From Solea solea (Eukaryota; Chordata; Actinopteri; Pleuronectiformes; Soleidae), in the NCBI RefSeq assembly GCF_958295425.1, contig NC_081151.1, positions 18,800,452 to 18,864,451 of the forward strand: a DNA stretch of 64,000 bases, read 5' to 3'. The translations under genes were made by a program, and so were the position numbers. This document shows, piece by piece, positions 52,901-63,320 of the stretch. Positions within the stretch are counted from its first letter, which is position 1. Every line of letters begins with the position of its first letter. Below the pieces are notes generated by a model. It did no database searches, was not told where the DNA came from, and worked only from the letters and a program-made list of their open reading frames with translations.

Positions 52901-55900
52901 TCACATGTCCCTTGAGAACCTCCCTAAAGGAGTGCAACCTGACACCTGGCCATGACTAATTGAAAGGAAGTGTGGCTTAGGAAACAGCAAAGCTGACATC
53001 TGTCACACTAAACAGAGCTTGCTCTACATCAACAGACACACACGTGACTGTGTGAGGGTGATAAATGTCCTTGTGTCTGGCGCCACGGGTCAGATATGTA
53101 CGAGTGGAACAGCTGGCAAACTCTCAACAATCACGTTAACCTAGTTTAAGACTAAGCAGAGGAGCGATAGATGGACATGCGTGGGTAAACCAACCTGTAA
53201 ACCAATCTCCACTGTATTTATGTTTTCAGATGGAAAAAGAGTAAGCAGATGTTAAGATAATCTGATAATCTCAGTCATCCATCTTTAAAGAACTTTTGCT
53301 TTCAGGGAATATATGTTTTTTTTACTGCAGCTCTACAAACAAAAGAAGTGGTTTAATGGTGCCTTTTTCCGTTCATGTTCCTCTCAGGCCTCACCTTGCT
53401 CTGGAATACAGCGGTAAGGTATGTAAACGTCATCATTCTCCAGATTTTACTGCACTGGAAACATTTGATGACACTCCAGTGCGGGCTTGATAATTCACAC
53501 AGCTGTGCATCTTACAGGCCACAAAGATCCACCAGAGGGCCTTTGGTAATGACCACCCCATTACTGCCCGGAGCCTCGAGCTCATGGCCACCGTCTATGC
53601 TGAGATTGGCAAGACTGAGTATTCAGGTAGGAGCGAGAACAGCGAAGACTGAATATGCCACTGACAATTTAACACGAGGGTAGAGATTATATACACATTA
53701 CAGACACTGATTTATGGTCTACTCTGTAAGAATTAGTGACACCTCATGGTGAGACTGTAGAGTGAATCAATCGGAGGACTCCTCCTCATCCCAAGTGCAT
53801 CAGGGATCTATGGTGGATATTGTCCTTCATTTGAGCAATAAGTCTCCTCTTTAAAAATGCACAGTGTGCTCTCTGGCTGCATCGTGAGCAAACAGTAGGT
53901 GCAATTGTGTCCTGCGGCAGCTTCTGTTGTGTAATTAAAAGGGCCGTTACCTATGCTGTAGGCAAAACATTGGTGATGATCCCATTTATTTGTTCAGCTA
54001 CTTCAGTTAAAAAGTTAAATTATCCAATTTCTTTAAAGATCCACAGCGTAAGCAAGAGCATCAGGTAACCACGCTGGCCTTCACATAACATAAAAGGATT
54101 TAAACACACCTTGACAGTATCCTCCACTGAATGCGTCATGTTTACGTGGGCAAAGCCGTTCTTTGAGTAGCAAGCCGGCATCAAGCAAGGCTTATTCTAA
54201 CAAACAATTTTTTTTAATTAAAGCTAAATTATTCACTTATACAAAACATACTTTTGGGTAATACATTTAAAACGTTACACACTGGACCTATAACATCACC
54301 ATCAAGTTATCACCAAACAATGACTCAAGATTTGCAGTCATGTAGGACACAGGAGCAAAAAAGCTGATGTGGCTCTGAGGGCGGTGACCTGGTGACCTGG
54401 TGACCTGGTGTACAGTACATGTTTGCTTGTTTTGCATTAAGAGGGAGCACCACTGTGTCTGACTGTGAACTTTGCGTTCTTTTATGGACACTGCTGTGTA
54501 AAGCAGTACGGAGAAAAGCAGCCTTGTTGTTGATTCAGCTTCCAGGGGGCAGGGGTGCAGAACACAGGCAGCTGCATGAAGACGGCCGTAGCATGAAGAC
54601 ACTCCCCGTTTTTTTTTAACGGGGAGTGTCACAGAGTGGTTGTCGTCGTCGCTGCAGATCGATGCATGAGACATGATGACTTTACTTTGTTTTGTACACA
54701 GGGGAATCCTCTTTGAACCACAGAGGGAGGCGTGTTTACTGTTTTGGTCCCTGATAAACGTATCGTTCACATTTACTTTGCCCACAAACAATGAGACTAT
54801 TTGGAAATGTGTTCAAATACAATGTCTTGTTATGATATAATTGATTTAACATTTGATTAAATCATTCAAGCAAGACACAGGTTTTCAATTTGTAGTGCAT
54901 CTTCTACATTTTGTAGGGAAAAGTGATGAATATCTGAGCAGCTTTTTTGGTGCAAAGACATAGAGGAACGAAGCAAGCTCTCTCTATATCAGCCTTTGTA
55001 ACTTGAACCTATCTGTCAACACTGGTGTCTTCTCCCTCCACATTTGCATGTTTTATGTTTGTATGTTTAGCTCCAACTCGCTCACTGTTTGTCTTTTGAG
55101 CGAGCTGCAGACTGTGTGACTGTGTGACTGTGTGAAAGCGTAACCGCGGGGTCATGGTCCTCTCACTAGACTCGCTGGGTCAGTGTGTGTCGGCACTGTC
55201 CAAGCGCTTCGCCGCTGCAGAGTCCATCAGAGACACCGTCAACTGTCTTCCTCATTCCCACCGGGAGAAACACTCGGAGGTCCGCCACAGAAAGGACACC
55301 CACCACCAACAGGAGGACACGCCAAAACCTAAGGTAAAGAGCAGCTATTAGCAGGATATGAGCAGTGTGTCTGAAATAAATACATAGATCTCTCCACTGT
55401 CTTTGCTGCTCTTGTGAATCTACCGTGTGTAAAATGTAGGTAACCAACGGCAAAGTCCCCACCTCCATTCTCAAGAGGCCAAGCCTCAGCTGCGGGACAG
55501 ACACAGAGGTGAACCACCGACGGAGAAGCGAGCGGAGAGTTCGATTCCGAGAGCCAGAGACCACGGTACACGGTGAGGAAACATTCAGGCTGCCGCTCAG
55601 ACACGGAGCGTCAGATATGTTTGTACAAGCCGAGGAGAAACGCTGCCCTCGGGCGCTTCAGCAACTCAAACACAAACGAGTCCAGTGACTCGGAAGCATG
55701 TAAATGGGAATGCACTGATAAGGCAGCATATTCATGTAGTTGTTATTGTTTAGGGCTTTTTCCACAAGGGTGGCACCATCCCATCTTTAATGGGATCCTC
55801 AACCCCATATGTAGCAGAGCTGTATATCTACTTAACAGTGAGGAGGAAGGACAAAATATCAACAACATACCGACATTGCATCGTAAACTCTTTCCCTTTG

Positions 55901-56660
55901 GGGATTCTGTACTATTTAAAAATAATGGAACGCCTAGTGAGCAGGTGATTTACTCCTCCTGATTAATTATGCATGCAAATGAGGCACCATGAAGTCTGTT
56001 GCAGAGAGATAGTAGAGTGTGCGAGGGCACAGCAGCCTCTTGTTGACTGACCGGCCTCTTCTCTGTCGGCTTCACAGAAATCCCTTACTGTGACTGCTTA
56101 GGTGGTAAGTCTGTCTGGAAGTGTTCAGTCACCCTGTGCATTTGCATGAGAATATTCAAACACACTGCACTTTTTAATACTGCGTGTAATTAGGTGTGGA
56201 AGCGCAGCAAGGTAATTGACTGCGGTTCAAGGTTTGGGTCCAAATTATGAGTTGAATTTCACTTTGGAGTCACTTTGTCGAGTTCTAATAACGTTTGGGA
56301 CACAGAAAGCACACGTTTGTGTGACAGGTCTCCGCTTCACTGCTTCAAATGACATCACGTCACAGTCTTTGCTTCTCCTCAGGTCTTACGTTCAGATCCT
56401 CACTCACAAATCAAACCTGTGGAAAAAAACTCTGTGCTGTTTTCCTCTGTGCAGCCTATGAGACGACACCGTCCCGCCCTCACCTCGTCCTCTTCACTTG
56501 CCTCTTCCTGCTGATGTCATTCCTGGGCGTGGCCATGTACTGCACAGACCGCCGGCGTCCACAGCGAGCGTGCGAGGAGCTGGAGGCTGCGTTAGCCGTC
56601 TACCTGCTCCATATGAAACAGCTGCTGTGGGGCTGCTGGATATGGCTGACCATGCAGTGA
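46361..56660 (+). CDS. c14orf180: Consortin-family TPR/membrane protein, C14orf180 (NRAC) ortholog; ten exons
   Basis: Joining ten exons (46361-46513, 47172-47202, 50108-50194, 51761-51881, 53388-53418, 53518-53626, 55170-55333, 55440-55572, 56078-56104, 56455-56660) gives 1,062 nt with one frame and a 353-residue product. Residues 8-90 and 110-177 look like TPR helices (for example ELGQQLQQQGEYQAALHCF and GNDHPITARSLELMATVYAE). Residues 200-232 are His/Lys/Glu-rich. Residues 241-244 are SILK and 265-268 RVRF, both PP1 docking signatures. Residues 296-315 form one membrane segment, followed by a 38-residue tail. The last 120 residues resemble mammalian C14orf180/NRAC and the consortin C-terminus. 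The TPR half resembles consortin, a trans-Golgi connexin-sorting receptor. Convergent tmem179 downstream supports the locus call. The role here (membrane cargo sorting, PP1 recruitment) is inferred from the family. The N-terminus may be incomplete, because consortin is much longer. Confidence 0.82.
46962..46989. repeat. (TG)14 microsatellite in intron 1
   Basis: Perfect dinucleotide run about 180 bases before exon 2. Confidence 0.93.
47172..47202 (+). CDS. c14orf180: Exon 2, 31-nt micro-exon, ending at a U12-type donor
   Basis: The acceptor is a good pyrimidine tract ending TTTTACAG. The exon reads IAELFITEKN plus the first base of a Tyr codon. The following intron starts GTATCCTTT, the U12-type 5' splice site, and the codon is completed by exon 3 (N-Y-G-K-A-L). 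Confidence 0.78.
47203..50107 (+). other. Intron 2, U12-type (minor spliceosome)
   Basis: The donor is GTATCCTTTAC. A branch-site match, TCCTTCAC (consensus TCCTTRAC), lies at 50088-50095 with its branch A 13 bases from the acceptor AG. The intron is phase 1, the phase favoured by U12 introns. It spans 2.9 kb with no coding evidence inside and includes a (CA)n tract at 49908-49934. Confidence 0.75.
49908..49934. repeat. (AC)13 microsatellite in intron 2
   Basis: Perfect dinucleotide run about 175 bases before exon 3. Confidence 0.93.
50108..50194 (+). CDS. c14orf180: Exon 3, TPR helix; probable GC donor
   Basis: The exon encodes GKALQFIQAEKMFYEVALIE and a few more residues, a TPR-type helix matching the consortin pattern. 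It ends ACAG|GCAAGT, the classic context of a GC-AG intron. A weaker GT donor six bases earlier (GGAA|GTACAG) would keep the frame and drop two residues (Ser-Thr). Confidence 0.8.
50195..51760 (+). other. Intron 3, probable GC-AG intron
   Basis: The donor is AG|GCAAGT and the acceptor TATAACAG. The intron holds an antisense LINE 3' fragment. No other feature is visible. Confidence 0.6.
50262..50694 (-). mobile_element. Degenerate 3' end of a LINE (non-LTR retrotransposon), antisense in intron 3
   Basis: The minus strand from 50694 encodes a fragment with LKGTEIFKKPRYRTKMMECC and LWNNLNKETKESNITFK. This is the W-N-x-L-x-x-x-x-K-x-S pattern found at the C-terminus of many LINE ORF2 proteins. 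It is followed by a 3' tail (AATAAGATTCTTCTTCTTTC, CTGCTCCTTTTCACAAG) and AAATAAA-rich sequence, as in fish L2/CR1-type elements. It is 5'-truncated and has no catalytic domain. Confidence 0.6.
51761..51881 (+). CDS. c14orf180: Exon 4
   Basis: The acceptor is TATAACAG|GGCCTC. The exon encodes a Glu/Gln-rich helix with the core QAQHLERLAQLCIMSK. The donor is AAACA|GTAGGT. Read straight on, the next in-frame triplet would be TAG, so splicing must occur two bases into the Gln codon, which exon 5 completes. Confidence 0.82.
52657..52687. repeat. (GT)7 then G17 tract in intron 4
   Basis: A dinucleotide run passes directly into a homopolymer. Confidence 0.93.
53388..53418 (+). CDS. c14orf180: Exon 5, 31-nt micro-exon
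   Basis: The acceptor is GTTCCTCTCAG. The exon completes Gln and encodes PHLALEYSGK. The donor is AAG|GTATGT, phase 0. An earlier GTAAGG five bases upstream would break the frame with exon 6. Confidence 0.8.
53518..53626 (+). CDS. c14orf180: Exon 6, TPR of kinesin-light-chain-like type
   Basis: The exon encodes ATKIHQRAFGNDHPITARSL and the helix ELMATVYAEIGKTEYS. The pattern (H-x-x-x-F/T-G-x-x-H-P) is that of a TPR. The acceptor is CATCTTACAG and the donor TCAG|GTAGGA, phase 1. Confidence 0.85.
53700..54295 (+). repeat. Degraded dispersed fish repeat in intron 6
   Basis: The left part (TTAGTGACACCTCATGGTGA, GACTCCTCCTCATCC) and right end (GTTACACACTGGACCTA) match a dispersed repeat family I recognise from teleost genomes, of unknown class. 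The middle is eroded and holds the exon 4 boundary duplicate. Confidence 0.45.
53877..53980 (+). repeat. Partial duplicate of the exon 4 / intron 4 boundary, inside intron 6
   Basis: This block matches 51864-51970 with about eight substitutions and one 3-base gap by eye. It covers the last 18 bases of exon 4, the GTAGGT donor and about 85 bases of intron 4. It lies 250 bases after exon 6. It has no acceptor that I can see, so it is probably not an exon. Confidence 0.8.
54383..54410. repeat. Tandem repeat, 8-bp unit
   Basis: The unit GGTGACCT is repeated three and a half times, inside intron 6. Confidence 0.9.
54598..54630. repeat. Perfect hairpin, 13-bp arms, T7 loop
   Basis: GACACTCCCCGTT (54598-54610), seven T, then AACGGGGAGTGTC (54618-54630). 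The arms are exact reverse complements. The hairpin lies in intron 6 of the + strand gene. Confidence 0.85.
55111..55134. repeat. Tandem repeat, 8-bp unit
   Basis: ACTGTGTG is repeated three times just upstream of exon 7. Confidence 0.9.
55170..55333 (+). CDS. c14orf180: Exon 7, end of TPR region and charged linker
   Basis: The acceptor CTCTCACTAG|AC restores Asp, giving EYSDSLGQCVSALSKRF. The rest is a His/Lys/Glu/Gln-rich linker of low order. The donor is AAG|GTAAAG, phase 0. The reading frame is continuous with exons 6 and 8. Confidence 0.8.
55440..55572 (+). CDS. c14orf180: Exon 8, SILK and RVRF (PP1 docking) linker
   Basis: The exon encodes VTNGKVPTSILKRPSLSC, then a basic run, then RRSERRVRFREPETTVH. 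SILK followed by RVxF about 20 residues later is the bipartite docking pattern of several protein phosphatase 1 regulators. As I recall, human C14orf180 has SILKR and RRVWFREP in the same order. The acceptor is AAAATGTAG and the donor CACG|GTGAGG, phase 1. Intron 7 is only 106 bases. Confidence 0.85.
56078..56104 (+). CDS. c14orf180: Exon 9, 27-nt micro-exon
   Basis: The acceptor is GGCTTCACAG and the donor TTAGGTG|GTAAGT. The exon encodes EIPYCDCLG with three acidic or Cys positions. It keeps phase 1 on both sides, so skipping it would leave the frame intact. Confidence 0.72.
56455..56660 (+). CDS. c14orf180: Exon 10, transmembrane segment, C-terminal tail and stop
   Basis: The acceptor is TCTGTGCAG. 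The exon encodes AYETTPSRPH, a 20-residue hydrophobic segment (LVLFTCLFLLMSFLGVAMYC), the basic TDRRRPQRACEE, an amphipathic LEAALAVYLLHMKQLL and a Trp-rich end. The stop TGA is at 56658-56660. The layout matches the consortin/NRAC C-terminal domain. Confidence 0.87.
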
Positions 56661-57152
56661 CAGAGACTGACCACAGGGGGAGACATGGAGCCTTCTTTCC
56701 TTGTTTCAACCTCCTCTTTCTTCCCTTACTTTGAAGGTGCCCAGGTCCACAAACACCTCAGCCATTTGGCAAGGCTCTGAAAACTGTCTATGATAAAAAA
56801 AAAAAGGAAAATGTATGATCCCAGACATATGTAGCTTCCACGTCTTTTTTTGTATATAAATGCATTAAGGTGGCAAGTTTGCCACTCCCAACTTAATTTA
56901 TAATGACATTTTGCACATGTGTAATGCTGTTGCTCACGGAATCACCATAACAATGTGATTTTTTTTTTCTTTTTCAGGTCATATCACAGTCTATTGTTGT
57001 GGTTGAATGTTTCCATGGAATGCAAATATGTACATGTGTATATCGGATACTACAGAGGTGAATGAGGTACATATGGATCAATATACCTGGTCTGTCACAG
57101 TATTCAGCCTTGTATGTGCACATAAATGAATGTAGAGAGGTTACAGAGTACA

Positions 57153-57170
57153 ATGATGATGATGATGATG
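57153..57170. repeat. (ATG)6 in the 3' UTR
   Basis: Trinucleotide run after the stop codon. Confidence 0.9.
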
Positions 57171-57919
57171 CGTGAGCAAGAAAACACAGGGCTTTGAATG
57201 TCTGACATAAAAATACCTTCTTCTTTTTTTACACTTTACATCGTATGTTCATCCGTCAGTTGCACTGAGGAGAAACTCCACGGCACAACATTATATAATC
57301 AAAGAGAATATATTCAGCCAGAATGAATGCTAATGCCTTTTGTCCATGTTTCTCCTTAGATCTGCTCGATTCCCCTTTAACCTAAATGCTATTTATTCTT
57401 CTATACTGTATATCTGCATCTGAGAAAATGTCTAACTTTGAATTATTATAATATTTTTTTTAAAAAAACAATTTTTTTTTTACCTGCTACATTTATATTT
57501 AAAACCCACGATATTCAGGTTTTGATTGCAATGTGGAAAATGTTCATCTCACGTGTACGCTCGGATGTGAATGTTTGCATTTTCAAACCTTATATGAAGC
57601 TCTTTACTCTTTTTGAGGCCAAACTGAAGCAGGACAGACTCGCAACACTGAGTGATATTGTTTGTATTGTTTATAAATGAAACGCAATTTAAAGAAATCG
57701 CCCACAGCCACACAAAACCTTTCGTAGGGATCAAAGGGCACAATGATGCACATCCCACAGACCTCTCGTTATAAGCAATAACACACACCGTTTCTGGTCA
57801 AATGTGTATATACGTGTACCTGTATAAGGAACTCATAGGTAGAGTGTTTGCTTTCAGAGATCTCACATTTAAATGTCAAAGCAATATGAGGCTGTTTATG
57901 CCTGTGCACTGTCATTGGC

Positions 57920-57925
57920 AATAAA
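57920..57925 (+). terminator. Candidate polyadenylation signal (proximal)
   Basis: AATAAA sits about 1.26 kb after the stop codon of the + strand gene. A GT-rich stretch follows (GTCCTGTATGTGCACG), which fits a downstream element. Confidence 0.4.
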
Positions 57926-58077
57926 ACAATACTAAGTGTACTCATGTCCTGTATGTGCACGTTTAGCTCCGCCGCTGCGTTTCACTGCTGTCCAAACATT
58001 TACGGTCACTTTGGAAGAAGTGCCTTTTTATGGAGGGTTTTCTTAGTTCCTGCCGTTTTTATTTTTCAATTGCTTTG

Positions 58078-58083
58078 AATAAA
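58078..58083 (+). terminator. Candidate polyadenylation signal (distal)
   Basis: AATAAA is followed by TGTCGTTGCC and then GTGTCC. It is the last + strand signal before the convergent tmem179 gene. Confidence 0.42.
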
Positions 58084-58418
58084 ACTGTCGTTGCCTATCA
58101 GTGTCCAGAGGGCCACTTGCTTTCTTCCTGTAACCTTCAAATAATGAGGCTACTTTGAGGGATGTGTGCAGGTACATTTGTGTGCAGAGATTTAAAGTAT
58201 ATTGGTTTGTAGCATATAAAATGTAAGGCAAAATGTGGCACAAGATTGAATTGTTTTTGCACCGGCTGCCTGGTACATTAATTTTCTGTACTTCAATTTG
58301 TCTTTTTTACCCTTGTGTAACAGTTGATGGACACTGCAAACGCACACATCACTTCACTTTGCTGCAGCATGCAAGAGTTCAGGGCGCATCCTGCCAGAGG
58401 GAAGCTTTGAGGAGCACA

Positions 58419-58424
58419 TTTATT
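58419..58424 (-). terminator. Candidate polyadenylation signal of tmem179
   Basis: AATAAA on the minus strand lies about 330 bases after the tmem179 stop codon. Another minus-strand AATAAA is at 58058-58063. The convergent gene's last signal is at 58,078, so the two 3' ends are close or overlapping. Confidence 0.4.
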
Positions 58425-58750
58425 GGCGTATAAAAGGAAAAGGACTCCCCGTTACATCTAAAAACCAACCTATTATATTATAGTGTCATGCAGTATGTCC
58501 ATGCAGGGGTTTCACAAAGATACGACATGATCCACCAGCCATTCTGTCCAAGTCGTTAATACTCTGTTGCTAAATAGACATGAGAATTGAGAAGAAGCAT
58601 GGTTTCCATTAAATTCCTATAATAACACTTCAATGGGAGCAGAAGCCAATTGATTCTGATTGTCTAAACACACTGGTGTTTGGATGACAGGCAGAGGACT
58701 GCACGCTCTGTGTGAATGACGGTATGTGTCTCTGCGTTCTCTTGGTTTGT

Positions 58751-60206
<1,456 letters not shown>

Positions 60207-60294
60207 TTAAATATTTCTAGCGGTAATTTCATTAAATGGACATGTTTGTAATGCATTCTTTTATTCTAGAAAAGAAAATCAGCATTCCCGGCTA

Positions 60295-60425
60295 ACAATT
60301 TTTGGTTCCCAGAACGTTATGGGAATGTTACCTATTGCGGAACATTTTCCTAATTTTCCTAACCTTTATAGAACGTTCTCTAAAGGTTCCCAGAACGTTC
60401 CCTTAATGTTACTTTTATACAACAT
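60295..60425. repeat. Diverged minisatellite with GGTTCCCAGAACGTT units
   Basis: GGTTCCCAGAACGTT occurs at 60304-60318 and 60385-60399, with degenerate GAACGTTC and GGGAATGTTAC units between. The type is widespread in teleosts. Confidence 0.6.
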
Positions 60426-61472
60426 TACATTAGCCAATATGGCTAAATGAGAAATTAAGGATTTATTGTGAGAAATCAAATATAATAGCCATAAATACAT
60501 ATATATATATACTTTCAGCAAGGGTCTTGCTTTACAGAGGCCACCTCTGGATGGACAAGCTTTTACAGTTCAGAAGTGGAGGTTTACTGCACAAAGATCA
60601 GCTCCGCCCACATAAACTCAATGCATAAACCACACCAATGAAGAAGGAGGAAGAAACAGCAGAGAGAGAGTTGTGAACCAGTTTTTACGTCCACGCTGGT
60701 GTTCGCCGGCCTCTGTAAGTGACCTGATGCACTTGGAACAGATTTTTTGTTGCACCCGACCTCACCATTAGAAATCACCAAAGCTGTACTTGAACTTTCA
60801 CAGTCGTGACTGTTTTTGAAAAGACTTGGGGAAGGGAAAGTTTAAGTTTATTCCTTCATTATATGTAATTAACCTTGTTCTTTCTTTCCCTAGTCCGTGT
60901 TTCCTTCCTGCTCTCTCTCTATCTCTGTCCTTATTTTGCAGGCTGCAGGATCCAGATCCAGTTTTGAGGCTGTTATTATCATTCAAAGTCGAGGCAGATG
61001 GCCGCACATCTTTGAGTCTGGTTCTGTCAGAGAGTTTTTTTCTCTCCACTGACGCCTAATGCTTGCTCATTGTGTGAATTGTTGGGTTTCTCTGCTCTCC
61101 ATAATGTAGTCTCTTTAAATTGAATTGAAAGGGTAAAACTTTGCCATCATTGTTTTGATATTCCCGCTACTTTGTGCCGTCTTCATCATCATCTGCTGCT
61201 ATTTCGTGTCCCACCTCCTCTTTGTCATTGGCTGTTGGTAACATGTTTGCAGTCAGTCATCAGTACACACTACACGACTGTGTCCAGACTTGGCTCTGAA
61301 AATTCAAACATGTTTGATTGACTGCGACTGAGGTCGGGTCTGGTCTGGTCTGTCACCCTCACACGCTTGCCGATTTGAGTCTTAACCCCTCACTCACTAC
61401 CGGATTTCTGTTAGTGTGTGTCCCCAGCTTAATTCTTACTTACTGGAAATTTGAAAAGAAACTGGATAATTA

Positions 61473-61535
61473 AGTCCCCGCGACCCTCATATGGAGGATA
61501 CAGCAGTAGAAGATGGATGGATGGATGGATGGATA
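61473..61535 (+). repeat. Tail fragment of the same dispersed repeat with (ATGG)n
   Basis: CCCCGCGACCCTCATATGGA, then GGATACAGCAGTAGAAG, ends in a (GATG)n run, the usual 3' end of this family. Confidence 0.7.
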
Positions 61536-61609
61536 ATTAAGTGTATTTGTGTTTTCAGTTTGTTGGGTAGCAATCGTGTTAAGTAACACCAGTTAATTAA
61601 CCAGTCGAT

Positions 61610-61930
61610 AACCCTAACCCTAACCTTAATCTAACCACAACTCAATACTTAGCCCTTAAATTTAACCAGTTCTTTAGAAATGAGGTTCTGCATCATGAGG
61701 ACCAGGTTGTGGTCTCCATGAGGACTAACTGGTCCTGACAAAGTCAGTGTTCATACCAAAAGGGTCCTAAATAAGTAACAGATCTAACCCAACCACAATA
61801 CTCATCCTGCCTCAAACATCAGAAATTAGGTTCTCCCTCTTTAAGTAAGCTCCTCCTTTAGGTGAGGACTGCTGGTCATGACAAGGCCTGTGTTTATACC
61901 AGAGTAGGTTCTAAAAAGGTAACAAAAACA
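61610..61930. repeat. Two diverged tandem copies of a roughly 150-bp unit ahead of a (CA)n tract
   Basis: CTAACC..., GAAATGAGGTTCTGC..., ATGAGGACTAACTGGTCCTG, GTTCATACCA recurs as CTAACCC..., GAAATTAGGTTCTCC..., GTGAGGACTGCTGGTCATGA, GTTTATACCA. It is a known type of fish intergenic repeat. Confidence 0.6.
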
Positions 61931-61938
61931 TGCATGTA

Positions 61939-61960
61939 CACACACACACACACACACACA
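61939..61960. repeat. (CA)n microsatellite
   Basis: Dinucleotide run at the end of the tandem repeat block. Confidence 0.9.
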
Positions 61961-62133
61961 GCATATACTCCCATATTAGAGTAATGGTTTGTTTATAGAT
62001 GGTGACAGACCTTAAGGAAGGGCAGGTAGCTGTCACCGCCATTTGACATGCTTCACTGAGCCCATCTGGTGAGCTGGCCAAGGTGCCTCACCACTACCAA
62101 CCTTAACCACCCTGCCTTTATATGCTGCCCATA

Positions 62134-62149
62134 GTGCCCTCCAGTGGGC
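62134..62149 (-). promoter_or_regulatory. CTCF-like motif, opposite orientation
   Basis: GTGCCCTCCAGTGGGC reads on the minus strand as a near match to the CTCF core. It lies downstream of both genes. Confidence 0.3.
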
Positions 62150-62156
62150 ATGGCAC

Positions 62157-62179
62157 CTGCTGCTGCTGCTGCTGCTGCT
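62157..62179. repeat. (CTG)n microsatellite
   Basis: About seven CTG units, intergenic. Confidence 0.9.
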
Positions 62180-62591
62180 ACATTACTGCATGCACTCGCC
62201 TTGAATCCCATTTACCTCGAGCTCATTGTCTCCACAGAATCTGCAGATTCAGGCGGCGGCTGCTGCAGCAGAATGTGAGCGCTGAACGATGCTTCATTTA
62301 ACCCAGAACAGACAAGGTGTAGTAAGTGAACAGCTGCTTTTAAAAAATGGTTTTAGGTCAGAGGATATTAATAATCCTGCTGTTTTCCTGGGACATATCC
62401 CTGCAACGTAATGACAAGAATTTATATGAATTCTCTCCCAGGCATTAGACTGTTATTTGTATCCATCATATAAGCTGCAGTATTTTGCATCCTCTCCCTG
62501 GCACATGATTTATGGGTCATTTTACACCACTGTGCTCTGTGGGTTTCCATGATGTTATCAGCTCTCAGATTAGCTTGAGTTATTGTAGTAC

Positions 62592-62745
62592 TGTGTGTGT
62601 GTGTGTGTGTGTGTGTGATGCATTATGGGGACTCGTATTCCTTATGGCACATGTTTATATGGTTAGGGTTAGACCAGTAGTAGTTGTGGTTAAGGTTAGG
62701 TGTGATTCTCCAGGGAATTAATGTAAGTCAATGTAATGTCAGCTA
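62592..62745. repeat. (GT)n plus dispersed TTATGGGGAC / GGTTAGGGTTA repeat
   Basis: A (GT)n tract at 62592-62617 is followed by CATTATGGGGACTCGTATTC, CTTATGGCACATG and GGTTAGGGTTAGA, matching a widespread fish repeat. Confidence 0.55.
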
Positions 62746-62762
62746 AAGTCATAGAAACAAGG

Positions 62763-62763
62763 C

Positions 62764-62798
<35 letters not shown>

Positions 62799-62821
62799 GT
62801 CTCTGTGTGTGTGTGTGTGTG
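62763..62821. repeat. (CTGT)n then (GT)n microsatellite
   Basis: About eight CTGT units run through CTCTGT into a GT run. Confidence 0.95.
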
Positions 62822-63298
62822 GTCCTGACCTAGAAGTTGACATTCATTCCATTCGGCTTGCAACACCGTTACCTATGTTTCATTCTCCTTAAGCATTTTT
62901 TCTTTTAATACTTGGCCCTGTGATAAATCGTCCATCTTATAATTTCCTGTCATAAATCACCGTGTTGTTTCTGTTATGTCTCACGTTGTTGGTAGATAAT
63001 TTAAATGCCTGTGAAATAGAAAAAAAAAAAAATAAATCAATCAAAGTACAGAAAATCATCTGGTATCAGAGGTGCTGCCACGCCCGCAAGGTCACGGGGG
63101 ACAAACAGCCTAACGACTCCATCAGACGTTTCTTTTTACACAAACAGCAGATTACACGCACACACACACTTCAAACCCCACTTTTAAATAATACAGCATG
63201 TGTGGGCTTGTGAACTGGCCACCCAGGGGAGACCCCGAGCAGAAGTGTGTCAAGTTGAAATATGCGTTGAGTTATTCACCCCAAGAACAAGCCACAGT

Positions 63299-63320
63299 GG
63301 GAGGGAGGGAGGGAGGGAGG
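63299..63320 (+). repeat. (GGGA)n, G-quadruplex-capable
   Basis: Five GGG runs are separated by single A bases. Confidence 0.85.

Larger units (their letters stand above)
56661..58083 (+). other. Probable 3' UTR of the consortin/C14orf180-like gene
   Basis: About 1.4 kb of AT-rich sequence follows the stop codon, with no other coding evidence. It contains a short (ATG)n run at 57153-57170 and oligo-T/A tracts near 57,460. Two AATAAA signals occur towards the end. The transcript end is inferred from these signals. Confidence 0.55.

Noticed and set aside
53414..53419. GTAAGG as the donor of exon 5
   Set aside because: Using it would shift the frame relative to exon 6. The AAG|GTATGT site five bases later is stronger and in frame.
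54288..54791. 167-codon minus-strand open frame
   Set aside because: It lies in intron 6 across a tandem repeat and the perfect hairpin. No recognisable domain.
61611..61640. Telomere-like CCCTAACCCTAACC
   Set aside because: Only two units, inside a known dispersed repeat type. Not a telomere or an interstitial telomeric array.
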